Shown here: positions 1 through 9,467 of the stretch, piece after piece | How positions within the stretch are numbered: the first letter of the stretch is position 1 | Layout of the letters: every line of letters begins with the position of its first letter | NCBI GenBank assembly: GCA_023150945.1 | Contig: JAKLJX010000025.1 | Location: forward strand, 30,989 to 94,988 | From: a bacterium | Lineage (GTDB): Bacteria > Zhuqueibacterota > Zhuqueibacteria > Zhuqueibacterales > Zhuqueibacteraceae | DNA: 64,000 bases | Direction: 5' to 3' | Notes under the pieces: generated by a model | What the model was told of the DNA's origin: nothing | What the model saw: only the letters and a program-made list of their open reading frames with translations | Database searches by the model: none | Program-made: the position numbers and the translations under genes

Positions 1-41
1 GGCGTGTTGCCGTGTGCGCTGGCTTTGAGATTCGCCGATTC

Positions 42-67
42 GACAGGATGAACAAGATTGACAGGAT
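42..67. repeat. Short direct repeat GACAGGAT in the left-end gap
   Basis: Two copies of GACAGGAT (42-49 and 60-67) are separated by ten bases. Together with the rest of positions 1-205 there is no convincing gene. Short repeats of this wording are a common kind of intergenic debris; no function is claimed. Confidence 0.4.
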
Positions 68-205
68 TCGCGTTGGTGGCGCTTTTCGCTTGATTGCGCT
101 TTTCGGCTCGCGGCCGATGATGAATCTGGTTGTTCTGATTCGATCAGCGATCACGGCGTGGCCGAGAAGCGAGGCCATCGTGGCCGGTCGCAGGCTCTTG
201 AACGC

Positions 206-241
206 AAAAAGCCCGTTGGGCAGCACGCCCAACAGGCTTTG
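206..241 (-). terminator. Rho-independent terminator of the small barrel gene
   Basis: Read on the minus strand, GCCTGTTGGGC and GCCCAACGGGC form an almost perfect 11-base stem around a five-base loop, followed by TTTTTG. It lies 26 bases beyond the stop codon of the outer-membrane protein gene, the position expected for its terminator. Confidence 0.8.
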
Positions 242-266
242 CGGGGAGCATAGACCGCTGACGGTC

Positions 267-857
267 TCAGTGCAGAATGAGGTGGAGCATGAAGCCGCGG
301 CTGTTGCCGGGAATGGGGTCTTCCAGCTCTTCGAAATCCCCTTCGCGGCCCAAGCGCCGGCGCTCGAAGTCAAAGTCCTTCCAATAGAACTCACCGCTGA
401 CCGCGAGAAACTTCACCAGATGGTACTCGGCGCCCAGCGCCCACACCACGCCCCCGCCGCTCAGCATTGTCTGCGTGGCCGCGATTTCCTGCACGAAGCC
501 GCCGAAGCCGACTTTGCCATAGGGCCGGAATCTTTGGTAAGGGCGAAGTTTGTATTGCAGGTTCAGCTCCGCGCCCGCAACGCTGCTTTCCAGCTCCGGC
601 AACTCTTCGTGTTCATGATTGCTCACTTGCAAGCCGAGCCACAGCGTCACCTGCTGCGACACGCCGTAGCCCAAATGCAGCGCGAGCGCGCCGGCCGGTT
701 CAAGATTCTGGGCGCTGGCCAGGCGCTCGCTGCCCGCGCCAATATCGACCTGCAAGCCGAGGTTGGAAAGTGCGGGGGCCGGCTGGGAGTGCGCCGCGGC
801 CTGCGTCAGCAGCATGGCCGCGGCGAAGGCAGCGCACAAAACAGTTCCAGTTTTCAT
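267..857 (-). CDS. Outer-membrane beta-barrel protein
   Basis: A 196-residue protein with an N-terminal signal peptide (hydrophobic stretch at residues 5-22, cleavage probably after AAAHS). The mature part alternates polar and hydrophobic residues in short strands with Gly/aromatic girdles (for example LALHLGYG, YGKVGFGGF, WALGAEYHLV), the pattern of small eight-stranded outer-membrane barrels of the OmpA/OmpW type. An AGGAG motif lies nine bases before the ATG. It is a single gene with its own terminator, pointing away from surface cluster A. No ligand or enzymatic motif is visible. The fold class is likely; the role is unknown. Confidence 0.7.
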   Translation of the reverse strand: MKTGTVLCAAFAAAMLLTQAAAHSQPAPALSNLGLQVDIGAGSERLASAQNLEPAGALALHLGYGVSQQVTLWLGLQVSNHEHEELPELESSVAGAELNLQYKLRPYQRFRPYGKVGFGGFVQEIAATQTMLSGGGVVWALGAEYHLVKFLAVSGEFYWKDFDFERRRLGREGDFEELEDPIPGNSRGFMLHLILH

Positions 858-1563
858 GGTTCACGGCTCCTTGTCGTTGGATGAGTGTGCCGATAAAAAT
901 TGACAAATGCCATGCCACTTTGGACGCCTCGGCAGCACAATGATTTGCAATGCCCACTTGGCTTGAACCTGCGGCGGCCGTGACACACTGTTGCACTCCC
1001 GCCACACCCGCGCAGCGTCTGCCCCTCTGCTCCCACGGCAGTCTCGGTGCCGGCAGCAGGCGGGACGCCCGCGCTGGCGTTACCGCGCAACTGAGTCAAG
1101 ACGGCTTCGGGAACATTTCGCTTGACATGGCTGGAAAGTTTGGCTATTTTGATCGTGCTCAATTTCCTTGGTGGTTAGATCCATTCTGAATCCCAAGATC
1201 ATGTTGGACGCGACAGCATGATTCACTTCTGCCCCTCACTCTTGCCGAAAAGCCGCAATCTTTCTTCATAGAAAGAACTTTCTCAACAACAGGAATCTTT
1301 GGCTTCATTTTCACAAACCTAAGAAAAAAAGACGCGATTGGTTTGCAGCAAGGCCTGAAAAATTAGACGGTTCGAACGTCCGGTTGTGTGGCGTGAGTCT
1401 TGCAATTCTCAATTGGCTGCTTGCAATTGTCGGATTCGGCGTTCCGGAGTCGCGATTCTCAATTCATCCCCCAAGAATTCATTTTCACGGCAGCATCTCA
1501 TTCATTCCCATAGATTCTCTTGCGATCCCGATTCTATTTTCAAAAAGGAGAGGAGAGTCACGC
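858..1563. other. Divergent intergenic region, no gene seen
   Basis: About 700 bases separate the divergently read barrel gene and the cluster A receptor. The left half is GC-rich and shows only unsupported reading frames. The right half (about 1190-1380) is AT-richer and probably holds the cluster A promoter, but I could not pick out a convincing -35/-10 pair. A palindrome GACGGTTCGAACGTC sits near 1367. Confidence 0.5.
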
Positions 1564-4500
1564 ATGCCTAAAAAGTTTGTGATCCTGCTTGCCGCTCTCG
1601 CCTGCTTTTCCGCGCTTGCCTATGCCGGCACCACCGGAAAGATTGCGGGCACGGTGAAAGATGCCGAGACCGGCCAGCCGCTGCCGGGTGTCAATGTTAT
1701 GCTCACCGGCACGACCATCGGCGCGGCCACTGCCGCCGACGGTTATTATGTCATGCCTTTTGTTCCCGCCGGAACCTACACCCTGCGCGCCAGCACGATT
1801 GGCTACACGGCTTTGGAAGTCACCGAAGTGCGGGTGAACATCGATCTCACCACTACCATCAACGTTTCCTTGAGGCCGGAAGTCCTGGCGGGTGAGGAAG
1901 TGGTGGTGGTGGCGGAGCGGCCGGTGGTGCAGAAAGACGTTTCCGCCAGCACCGCCAACCTGAACATCAAAGAGGTTGAGGCTTTGCCGGTGGTGCGCCT
2001 GGAAAACGTGGTGGCGCTGCAAGCCGGCGTGAGTTACGGTGATGCCGGCATCATCATTCGCGGCCGCGCGACCGACAATACCGCCAGCCAAACGGCGTTC
2101 GTGGTGAACGGCATCGCGCTGCGCGATGAGCGCGACAACAAGCCCTACACCGGCATCAGTTACACCGCCATCGAAGAGATCCAGATTCAAACCGGCGGCT
2201 TCAATGCCGAATACGGCAACATTCGCTCCGGCGTGGTCAATGTCACCACCAAGGAGGGCAGCAAAGATCGCTACAGTTTCGGTTTGATCTCGCGCTACAG
2301 CCCTACCGCGCAAAAGCATTTCGGGCCTTCCCCGCATGATCGCAATTCCTACTGGATCCGGCCATTTGCCGATGAAGCCGTGTGCTGGACCGGCACGAAA
2401 AACGGCGCGTGGGATGAATTCACCCAAAAGCAATATGCGCCGTTCGAAGGCGGGTGGAATGCGGTCGCGCAAAAACGGCTGCAAAATGACGATCCCAACG
2501 ATGACCTTTCGCCGGAAGCCTTGCGCCAGCTCTTTCTGTGGCAGCACCGCCGCCAACTCGATATCGTTGATCCAGATTATGATTTCGACGTCAGCCTGGG
2601 CGGACCGGTGCCGCTGGTCAGCCGCCAGTTGAAGGATCTGCGTTTTTTTGCCTCCTACCGCACGGCGCAGAGCATGTACGTCATTCCCCTCTCGCGCGAC
2701 GGCTATCGCGACTACAACCTGCAATTGAAACTGACCGCGGATCTCTCGCCCAAAATGAAGCTGATGATCGAGGGCATCAACGGCCGGGAACGCGGCACCA
2801 ATGACAACAATGCCGGCTTGCCCGGCCTGTTTCGTTCCACCAGCGGCATTGCCGGTGCGCTGAACCGCGTCAGCTACATCGACACGCGCATGTTCAACAC
2901 CGACTATTGGGCGCCCTCCGCAATCACGCGCAACAGCCTGGGCGTCAAGCTCACGCACGTGCTGAATCCGTCGACGTTTTATGAAGCAACGCTGCACTAC
3001 TTCCGTTCCGAATATGACACCAACCCCGGCCGGCCGCGCGACACCACGCCGCGCTACTCCTTTGGCAACGGCCTCCTGGTCGACGAAGGTCCTTTCGGCT
3101 TCTATGCCTTCCCGGCGCCGGGTTTGGGCACCCCCGATTTCCGCATGGGATTCGGCATGAGCAATTCGCGCGACAGCAGCAAAGTGGGCGTGTGGGCCGG
3201 CAAGTTCGACATCAGCAAACAGGTCGGCCGCTTCAACCAATTCAAAGCCGGCGCCGAGTTTGTCTACACCGACAACAACGTCAACTACGCCCAGTTTGAC
3301 TTCTATCTGCCCGACAACAACTCGCAGTCGGTTTGGCACACCTTCCCTAAACGCGGCGCTTTGTACCTGCAGGACAAGCTGGAATTCGAAGGCATGATCG
3401 CCAACCTTGGCCTGCGCCTGGACTATTCCCATGCCGGCGGCGACTGGTATGTGATCGAGACGCCCTTTGACGCCGCCTTTTCCGGCGCCAAGGCCGACGG
3501 CATCGACACCCTGCTGACCAAGACCGCAACCGAGCGGAAATTCTCCCTCAGCCCGCGCCTGGGCGTCGCCTTTCCGATCTCCGTGAACAGCAAACTCTAC
3601 TTCAACTACGGCCATTTCCGCCAGCTTCCCACGCCCGACGATTTGTATCTCTTCCGGCGCGCCGCTTCGACCAAGGAAGTCATCCGCATCGGCAACCCCA
3701 ACAACCCGCTGCAGAAGACCGTGGCCTACGAATTGGGGTATGAGCAGAATATGTTCGATCAGTATCTTTTGCGTCTGGCCGGTTACTACAAGGACGTGTC
3801 CGAACAGCCGCGGCTGGTGAGATACCGCAGCGTGCGCAACGCGGTGAATTATCAAATCGTGGAACCGACGAACTATGAAGACATCCGCGGCTTCGAATTC
3901 ACCGTGTCGAAGAATCGCGGCAACTGGATTCAAGGCTTCCTGAATTACACCTATCAAGTCAACACCTTTGGCAATTTCGGTTTTGCCGAGTATGTCGACG
4001 TGAAGAGCCAGCAGCTCAGATATGAGAACGACACGCGCTCGCATTACCAAACGAAACCCCTGGCGCAGCCCTTTGCGCGGGCCAATGTGTATCTCTTCTC
4101 GCCGGCCGCATTCGGCCCGAAAGTGGTGGGCTGGCATCCGCTGGAAAACCTGCGGCTGAATATCCTGGCGAACTGGTCTTCCGGTGCTTACTACACGCCT
4201 CCCGGTGGTGCGAATATCACGGAGATTCAAAACATCCTGCACTGGAAGAATTTCTATAATGTGAACTTGCGGCTGAGCAAGTCCCTCCGCCTCGCCAACG
4301 CCGACGTGCAGTTGTTCATGGACGTGAACAATGTCTTCAACATCAAGTACATGTCGCAGGGCGGATTCGTGAACGCCGAAGATTACGAACGCTATTTGAA
4401 GTCGTTGCATTACCCGGAAGACGTCAGCAAAACCCTGCGTGATTTCGACGCCGGCTTCTCACCAGTGGTCGGCAGCGATCGGCCGGGTGACTATCGCACC

Positions 4501-4662
4501 GTGCCGTACGAGCCGTACGATCCCAATGATCCCGATGAAGCCCGCAAGCAGAGAATCCTGGAGACCAAGGCCTACATCGACATGCCGAATCAGGAATTTC
4601 TCACGTTTCTCAACCCGCGGGATGTCTTTTTCGGTCTGCAATTGTCATTCAACCTGTTTTGA
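1564..4662 (+). CDS. TonB-dependent receptor, cluster A
   Basis: A 1032-residue outer-membrane receptor. Signal peptide at residues 1-20, then a carboxypeptidase-regulatory-like beta-sandwich (about 21-110, beginning GTTGKIAGTVKDAETGQPLP), a plug domain (about 115-245, with VVNGIALRDERD and GGFNAEYGNIRSGVVNV) and a 22-strand-type barrel ending in the terminal phenylalanine used for barrel assembly. The start is the ATG at 1564, nine bases after an AGGAGAGGAG ribosome binding site; an upstream extension of the frame to 1384 lacks signal-peptide character. It resembles SusC but no SusD gene follows. It leads surface cluster A and has paralogs at 37037-40270 and 47728-50520. The substrate is unknown. 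Confidence 0.92.
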   Translation: MPKKFVILLAALACFSALAYAGTTGKIAGTVKDAETGQPLPGVNVMLTGTTIGAATAADGYYVMPFVPAGTYTLRASTIGYTALEVTEVRVNIDLTTTINVSLRPEVLAGEEVVVVAERPVVQKDVSASTANLNIKEVEALPVVRLENVVALQAGVSYGDAGIIIRGRATDNTASQTAFVVNGIALRDERDNKPYTGISYTAIEEIQIQTGGFNAEYGNIRSGVVNVTTKEGSKDRYSFGLISRYSPTAQKHFGPSPHDRNSYWIRPFADEAVCWTGTKNGAWDEFTQKQYAPFEGGWNAVAQKRLQNDDPNDDLSPEALRQLFLWQHRRQLDIVDPDYDFDVSLGGPVPLVSRQLKDLRFFASYRTAQSMYVIPLSRDGYRDYNLQLKLTADLSPKMKLMIEGINGRERGTNDNNAGLPGLFRSTSGIAGALNRVSYIDTRMFNTDYWAPSAITRNSLGVKLTHVLNPSTFYEATLHYFRSEYDTNPGRPRDTTPRYSFGNGLLVDEGPFGFYAFPAPGLGTPDFRMGFGMSNSRDSSKVGVWAGKFDISKQVGRFNQFKAGAEFVYTDNNVNYAQFDFYLPDNNSQSVWHTFPKRGALYLQDKLEFEGMIANLGLRLDYSHAGGDWYVIETPFDAAFSGAKADGIDTLLTKTATERKFSLSPRLGVAFPISVNSKLYFNYGHFRQLPTPDDLYLFRRAASTKEVIRIGNPNNPLQKTVAYELGYEQNMFDQYLLRLAGYYKDVSEQPRLVRYRSVRNAVNYQIVEPTNYEDIRGFEFTVSKNRGNWIQGFLNYTYQVNTFGNFGFAEYVDVKSQQLRYENDTRSHYQTKPLAQPFARANVYLFSPAAFGPKVVGWHPLENLRLNILANWSSGAYYTPPGGANITEIQNILHWKNFYNVNLRLSKSLRLANADVQLFMDVNNVFNIKYMSQGGFVNAEDYERYLKSLHYPEDVSKTLRDFDAGFSPVVGSDRPGDYRTVPYEPYDPNDPDEARKQRILETKAYIDMPNQEFLTFLNPRDVFFGLQLSFNLF

Positions 4663-4725
4663 CATGCTACTCGTTCGTCGTCGCGCCTTCCGGCGCTCCC
4701 GGTTTTTATAGCGGCGTGCCCGGGC

Positions 4726-4765
4726 GTGAAAGTGTCATCCCGTCACGGCGGCATGACACTTTCAC
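4726..4765. repeat. Perfect 13-bp inverted repeat between cluster A genes 1 and 2
   Basis: GTGAAAGTGTCAT (4726-4738) and ATGACACTTTCAC (4753-4765) are exact reverse complements around a 14-base loop. There is no T tract, so it is not a classic terminator. It could be an mRNA processing or stability hairpin, or a protein-binding palindrome, between the receptor and its partner. Confidence 0.6.
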
Positions 4766-4840
4766 CCGGCGCACACGGTCGGCTATAACCTCCGGCTCCT
4801 TAAGGAACTGCTGCACAATTTCTTTCCACTCGAGGGAGCA

Positions 4841-6934
4841 ATGAAAACGATGTCTGATCTCAAGCACGCCTCGCTCGCTGTGATTGTCCTCGGATTGCTG
4901 GCAATTCTCCTGGCGCCCAGCCCGGGCTTGGCGCAATTCCAGAATAGATTCATGTCCGCGGGCTCGCTGCACAGTTGGTTTTCCGCCATCGGCTGTGAAA
5001 TCGAAGTCGGCGGGCCGGTCGGCAACCAGCAGGACGGCATGCAATGGCCGGCGATCTATGCCTACCAGGATATGCAAGCGGCCCGGGGCCTGTGGATCGG
5101 CGCGGTCAACTTCACCGATGAACGAGGCCAGGCCTATCCCCATAAAGTCGTCCACGTTGGTCCGCGCGTCAACGGCGCCAACGAATTCTTTCCGCTGCAA
5201 TTCAAGATGATCAGCCGGTTTGCGCCGCCGGAAGTGTACGTCGACGGCGAATTATCCTACGACAAGCCGGTGGACAACGACGAGGTCGACCCCACCATGG
5301 CGGCCGACCGCATGCTCGTGGCCGTGGTCAATTCCCAGCTCGGCATCACCATGACCCGCAAGATCATGCAATTCAGCCAGGATTACCACGACAACTATTT
5401 CATCTACGACTACACCTTCACCAACACCGGCAACACCGACGGCGATGCGGAGATCGAATTGCCCAACACCACGCTGGAAGGTGTCTATTTCTATTTTCAG
5501 TACCGCAACTCGGTTTGCGCCGCTACTCGCTATGTCATCGGCAATGCCACGGGCTGGGGCATCAACGCCATGAATGATGCCCGCGGCGACGGCCTCAAAC
5601 CCGATCCGCCGGGCGAAAACTTCCGCGCGCAATTCACCTGGCACGGCAAATACCCGGCCTTCACGCTCTACGACAACATCGGCGGCCCGATCTGGAACCC
5701 GGGCAGTGGCGTGGGCACGACGGAGGCCGACACCACCGGCCGCCTGGGCGCGACCCAGTTCATCGGCGTGGTCACGCTGCACGCCGATCGCTCGGCCACC
5801 GACAAAACCGATGACCCCGCCCAGCCTTCCACCACCAGCACCGAAGGCTCGGATGAGCCGCTGCAATCCAACAATGACGCCTTCAATATTCCCAAGATGA
5901 CGCTGGAATATGGCTGGATGTCGAAAGGCCACCAGCCGCGGCATGCCGACCGTGTCGAGCCGAGCGGCAACTTCATCGAGCAAACCGGTGATCCGGCACT
6001 GGGCACGCCCGGCGGCTTCTCGATCGCCAATGGTTATGGCCCCTACACCCTGGGTCCCGGGGAAAGCATTCGCATCGTCATGGCCGAAGGCGCCGCGGGC
6101 CTCAGCCGCGAACGCCAGGAAACCCTCGGCCGGCAGTACAAACGCGGCCAGATCACCGCGCGTGAGAAAAACACCTGGGTCATGTCCGGCCGGGATTCCC
6201 TCTTCCAAATGTTTCGGCGCGCCCTTGCCAACTTCACTTCCGACTATGCCATTGCGCGGCCGCCGTTGCCGCCCAAGTCGGTCAATGTCGAAAGCGGCGG
6301 TGACCGCATTGTGGTGTCGTGGGAAACATATGAAGGCAGTGATCCCAATCTGGCGGGATTCGAGATCTATCGCGCCGCCGGCTCGAAGGACAGCACCCAC
6401 GTCCTGATTCACACTGCCGGACCGGGCGACCGGAGCTACGCTGACACCTCGCCGATTCGCGGCCGGGATTACTACTACTACGTCGTCGCGGTTGGCAAAC
6501 CGGAGAACAACACCGGCGGCGGCTTGACGCCCAGCGGCGCGTTGCGCAGCAGCCGCTATTACACGCAAACTTACAACCAGGCCAATCTCAAGCGCCAGGC
6601 CGGGCCACCGGTTACCAGCGGTGACGTGAACGAAGCGGGCGCGATACGCGTGGTGCCCAATCCCTTTCACATTTCCGCGCCACGCGGTACGCTGCGCTTT
6701 GATCAGCCCAATCAGATCAAATTCTTCAATATTCCCGGCCAGTGTACCATCCGCATTTTCACCGAAAGCGGTGAGTTGATTCAGACCATCGAGCACACCG
6801 ATGGCAGCGGTGACGAGGAATGGAACTCCATCACCTCTTCCAATCAAGTGATCGTCAGCGGCTTGTATCTCGCCGTGGTCACCGACAAAGCCACGGGGAA
6901 AAGCTCAGTGGTGAAATTCGTCGTGGTGCGATAA
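4841..6934 (+). CDS. Cluster A surface partner protein (fibronectin-III and variant C-terminal domain)
   Basis: A 697-residue secreted protein with a signal peptide (residues 1-32, cleaved near GLAQ). The N-terminal 450 residues are beta-rich, aromatic and Gly-rich without a known catalytic motif. A fibronectin-III-like domain follows (about 480-560, VVSWETYEGSDPNLAGFEIYRA). The C-terminal part starts at VVPNPF and runs through CTIRIFTESGELIQTIEH to the end VVKFVVVR. That C-terminal domain resembles FlgD/T9SS sorting Ig folds but lacks the NYPNPFNP motif. The gene lies 178 bases after the receptor and before a PorV-like gene. Paralogs occupy the same slot at 34762-36960 and 45692-47662. Export by the T9SS or a related route is inferred; the function is unknown. 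Confidence 0.75.
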   Translation: MKTMSDLKHASLAVIVLGLLAILLAPSPGLAQFQNRFMSAGSLHSWFSAIGCEIEVGGPVGNQQDGMQWPAIYAYQDMQAARGLWIGAVNFTDERGQAYPHKVVHVGPRVNGANEFFPLQFKMISRFAPPEVYVDGELSYDKPVDNDEVDPTMAADRMLVAVVNSQLGITMTRKIMQFSQDYHDNYFIYDYTFTNTGNTDGDAEIELPNTTLEGVYFYFQYRNSVCAATRYVIGNATGWGINAMNDARGDGLKPDPPGENFRAQFTWHGKYPAFTLYDNIGGPIWNPGSGVGTTEADTTGRLGATQFIGVVTLHADRSATDKTDDPAQPSTTSTEGSDEPLQSNNDAFNIPKMTLEYGWMSKGHQPRHADRVEPSGNFIEQTGDPALGTPGGFSIANGYGPYTLGPGESIRIVMAEGAAGLSRERQETLGRQYKRGQITAREKNTWVMSGRDSLFQMFRRALANFTSDYAIARPPLPPKSVNVESGGDRIVVSWETYEGSDPNLAGFEIYRAAGSKDSTHVLIHTAGPGDRSYADTSPIRGRDYYYYVVAVGKPENNTGGGLTPSGALRSSRYYTQTYNQANLKRQAGPPVTSGDVNEAGAIRVVPNPFHISAPRGTLRFDQPNQIKFFNIPGQCTIRIFTESGELIQTIEHTDGSGDEEWNSITSSNQVIVSGLYLAVVTDKATGKSSVVKFVVVR

Positions 6935-7128
6935 GACCGCGCGGCCGGCCGTGACGACCCATGCAAATGTGCCCCAGCGCCGAACCGTGCAAAGCAACGG
7001 TACGAGCAACGCCGCCTGCGCCCGGAGGTAGCCCGGCTGCGGGCCGCGGCGCAACGACGCAAGTGGCGGCGCCGGGGCTTCCTGATTTGAGATTTATCCC
7101 ATGAACCACTAGCCAAATAGGTGGATCG

Positions 7129-8133
7129 ATGAGAAAACGAATTGCAGTCTGGCAACTGAGCTGTCTGCTGGTTGCGCTGGCGGTCGCGCCCGGGATGAGC
7201 CAGCAACAAAAGCTGGCGCAAACCGGCCTGAAATTCCTGACGGTGGCCACTGACGCGCGTGCCACTGCCATCGGCGAGGCCACCGCCACCATGACGGGCT
7301 CTTCCGCCGCCCTGTTTTTCAATCCCGCCGGCATCGCGCGCTTGAACACCAGGGTGGACATTGCCTTGGGCCGCGTGGAATGGATCGCCGATATCAACTA
7401 TTCCTTCGGCAGCCTGGCTTTCAGCCCCAGCGATGGCAAGTACGGTGTGTTCGGCCTGAGCTTTCTGTCCGTAGATTATGGCGATGTTTACGGCACCATC
7501 CGCGCCGACAATGAGGCGGGCTTCCTCGACACGGGCACCTTCCGCCCTACCGCCCTGTCGGTGGGCCTGGGCTATGCCAAAGCCCTTACGGACAAGTTTT
7601 CGGTGGGCGGCAATGTGCGCTTCGTGAAGCAGGATCTCAAGTCCGCGATCATCGGCTTTGGCGGCGACGGCAGCCAAATTACCACGGACAGCAAGATAGA
7701 CGTCCTGGCTTTCGACCTGGGCATCATTTACCGCACCGGTTTCAAGAGCCTGGACTTCGGCATGAACGTGCGCAATTTTTCCAAGGAGCTTAGATATCAG
7801 GACGAGACCTTTCAACTGCCCTTGACGTTCGAGATCGGCCTGTCCATGAATGCCATGGATCTGCTGGCGGAGGCGGACTCGCCGCACGATTTCGTGCTCG
7901 CCGTGGATGCGCTGCATCCCCGCGACTATGACGAACAGATCAAACTCGGCGGCGAATACGTGTTTCTCGACGCCTTCGCCCTGCGCGCCGGATACATTTT
8001 CCCCAGTGATGAGCACAACCTCAGCCTGGGCGCCGGCTTCCGCAAGGGCTCCAACCTGGCGCTGGACTATGCCTACACGCCTTTTGGCCTCTTCGACCAA
8101 GTCCATCGCTTCTCGGTGAAATTCGGCTACTGA
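7129..8133 (+). CDS. PorV/PorQ family outer-membrane protein, cluster A
   Basis: A 334-residue protein with signal peptide (residues 1-24) and the PorV/PorQ family signature: FLTVATDARATAIGEA near the mature N-terminus, then SSAALFFNPAGIARL, then a 14-strand-type FadL-like barrel ending in FSVKFGY with a terminal aromatic. PorV in Bacteroidota is the outer-membrane shuttle that receives T9SS cargo and passes it to the sortase; PorQ is a relative. The gene follows the surface partner after 194 bases and precedes a lipoprotein after 39. AGGTGG lies just before the ATG. The likely job is handling the neighbouring partner protein, which is inferred from conserved gene order. Confidence 0.85.
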   Translation: MRKRIAVWQLSCLLVALAVAPGMSQQQKLAQTGLKFLTVATDARATAIGEATATMTGSSAALFFNPAGIARLNTRVDIALGRVEWIADINYSFGSLAFSPSDGKYGVFGLSFLSVDYGDVYGTIRADNEAGFLDTGTFRPTALSVGLGYAKALTDKFSVGGNVRFVKQDLKSAIIGFGGDGSQITTDSKIDVLAFDLGIIYRTGFKSLDFGMNVRNFSKELRYQDETFQLPLTFEIGLSMNAMDLLAEADSPHDFVLAVDALHPRDYDEQIKLGGEYVFLDAFALRAGYIFPSDEHNLSLGAGFRKGSNLALDYAYTPFGLFDQVHRFSVKFGY

Positions 8134-8172
8134 AACGCTTTTTGACCACGTTCAAATTGCAATGGGACGACG

Positions 8173-9423
8173 ATGAGAAGATCCACTCTTTATTCCACCG
8201 CCAGAAAGCTGCTGGCCGCCCTGCCCGTCGGCCTCCTGCTCGGCGCTTTCGTGGCAGGCTGCGAGGATGAACCGACTCCCAGCCTGTTCGATCCGAATTA
8301 CGTCAGCCGGCCGGCGCCGGTGATCACCAGCGTCACCCCGCCGGATACTTTTGCTGGCATCGGCATTGTCACGATCAACGGCCAGAACTTCTCCTCCACC
8401 AAGGAGGAAAACCTGGTCTATTTCGATGCCGCGCTCGGCACCGTGCTGGAGGCCTCTGCCACCTTGCTGAAGGTGAAGGCGCCCAATCTGCCGAAAGACA
8501 ACATCAACTTGAAAATCGCGGTACGGAATGCCGACAAGTTCAGCAACATCATCTCCTACCGGCTGCTGGAGGCGGTCAGCGAGTTCAAACTGCTTGACAA
8601 AGCGGAATCACCCTGGGCCGTCACGTTGGATGCGCAGGGCAATGCCTATATCTCCTTTGTCAATAACAATGTCGCCAGCCAGTCCGGCGTTGCGAAGTTC
8701 ACGCCGGACGGCACGCGCAGCAGCTTTTCGCCCAAGCCCACCGGCACGCCGACGCGCTACACTTCACTCAAGGTCGGGCCGGGCGGTTTTCTCTACGGCC
8801 TGACGCTGGAACGCCGCATCATTCAAATCCCGGCGGCCGGCGGCAACCCCACCAACTGGGTGGTGCTGCCCACCACGACCACACGACTTTATGACATGGA
8901 TTTCGACCGCGAGGGCAACCTGTGGCTGGGCGGCAACAACCCGGAGGTCTATCGCGTCAAGCAGGACAAGACCGTACGCAACTTTCCGTTTGTGGCAAAT
9001 GTGCGGTCGGTGCGCGTTTTCAGCGATCATCTCTACCTGGCCGGCAACCGTGACGGCGCGGAGAAGGTTTGGCGCTTCCAGATTGTGTCAGCCGACCAGT
9101 TGGGCCCGGAGGAGGAGTATTTCAATTTCTCGGCTTCGCCCTTCGGTGCGGGCGGCGCCGGTGTCTTCGCGATTACATTTGCCGCTGACGGCGACATGTA
9201 TGTCGGCACGGATGCGCCGGAGGCTGTCGTCGTGGTGCATCCCAACAAAACCGCGGAAGCGCTCTATCCCGGCCTGTTTCAACCCAAGAGCTTGAGCTTT
9301 GGCTGGGACAAAAGCACGTATTTGTACGCGATCCGGGAAGCCAGCGGCGGCAGCACGCAAGCCCTGCTCAAGATCAACACTGTGAAGGGCGGTGCGCCCT
9401 ATTACGGCCGCGGCGACAACTAG
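8173..9423 (+). CDS. Lipoprotein with TIG domain and beta-propeller, cluster A
   Basis: A 416-residue lipoprotein. The signal peptide ends in the lipobox GAFVAGC with Cys30 as the predicted lipidated residue. Residues about 46-130 form an IPT/TIG Ig-like domain (PVITSVTPPDTFAGIGIVTINGQNF). Residues about 140-410 look like an NHL/SMP-30-type propeller (repeats of the kind PWAVTLDAQGNAYIS and LYDMDFDREGNLWLGG). It closes cluster A. Clusters B and C have a different type of lipoprotein in this slot, so the fourth position is variable. A surface sensor or binding role is possible; no catalytic residues are seen. Confidence 0.75.
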   Translation: MRRSTLYSTARKLLAALPVGLLLGAFVAGCEDEPTPSLFDPNYVSRPAPVITSVTPPDTFAGIGIVTINGQNFSSTKEENLVYFDAALGTVLEASATLLKVKAPNLPKDNINLKIAVRNADKFSNIISYRLLEAVSEFKLLDKAESPWAVTLDAQGNAYISFVNNNVASQSGVAKFTPDGTRSSFSPKPTGTPTRYTSLKVGPGGFLYGLTLERRIIQIPAAGGNPTNWVVLPTTTTRLYDMDFDREGNLWLGGNNPEVYRVKQDKTVRNFPFVANVRSVRVFSDHLYLAGNRDGAEKVWRFQIVSADQLGPEEEYFNFSASPFGAGGAGVFAITFAADGDMYVGTDAPEAVVVVHPNKTAEALYPGLFQPKSLSFGWDKSTYLYAIREASGGSTQALLKINTVKGGAPYYGRGDN

Positions 9424-9467
9424 TAGCGTTCTGTTACCGTGATTTCGTCGCCCTGCCCCCTGGTGGG

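Noticed and set aside
1365..1385. T-loop-like GGTTCGAA suggesting a tRNA
   Set aside because: No acceptor or anticodon stems can be formed around it; the bases form a simple palindrome instead.
1384..1563. Extended N-terminus for the cluster A receptor
   Set aside because: The extension has no signal peptide and repeats typical of intergenic DNA; the ATG at 1564 has an excellent ribosome binding site and signal peptide.
1558..4410. A 950-codon open frame opposite the cluster A receptor
   Set aside because: Antisense shadow with no domain, no ribosome binding site and unusual composition; the receptor on the plus strand is certain.
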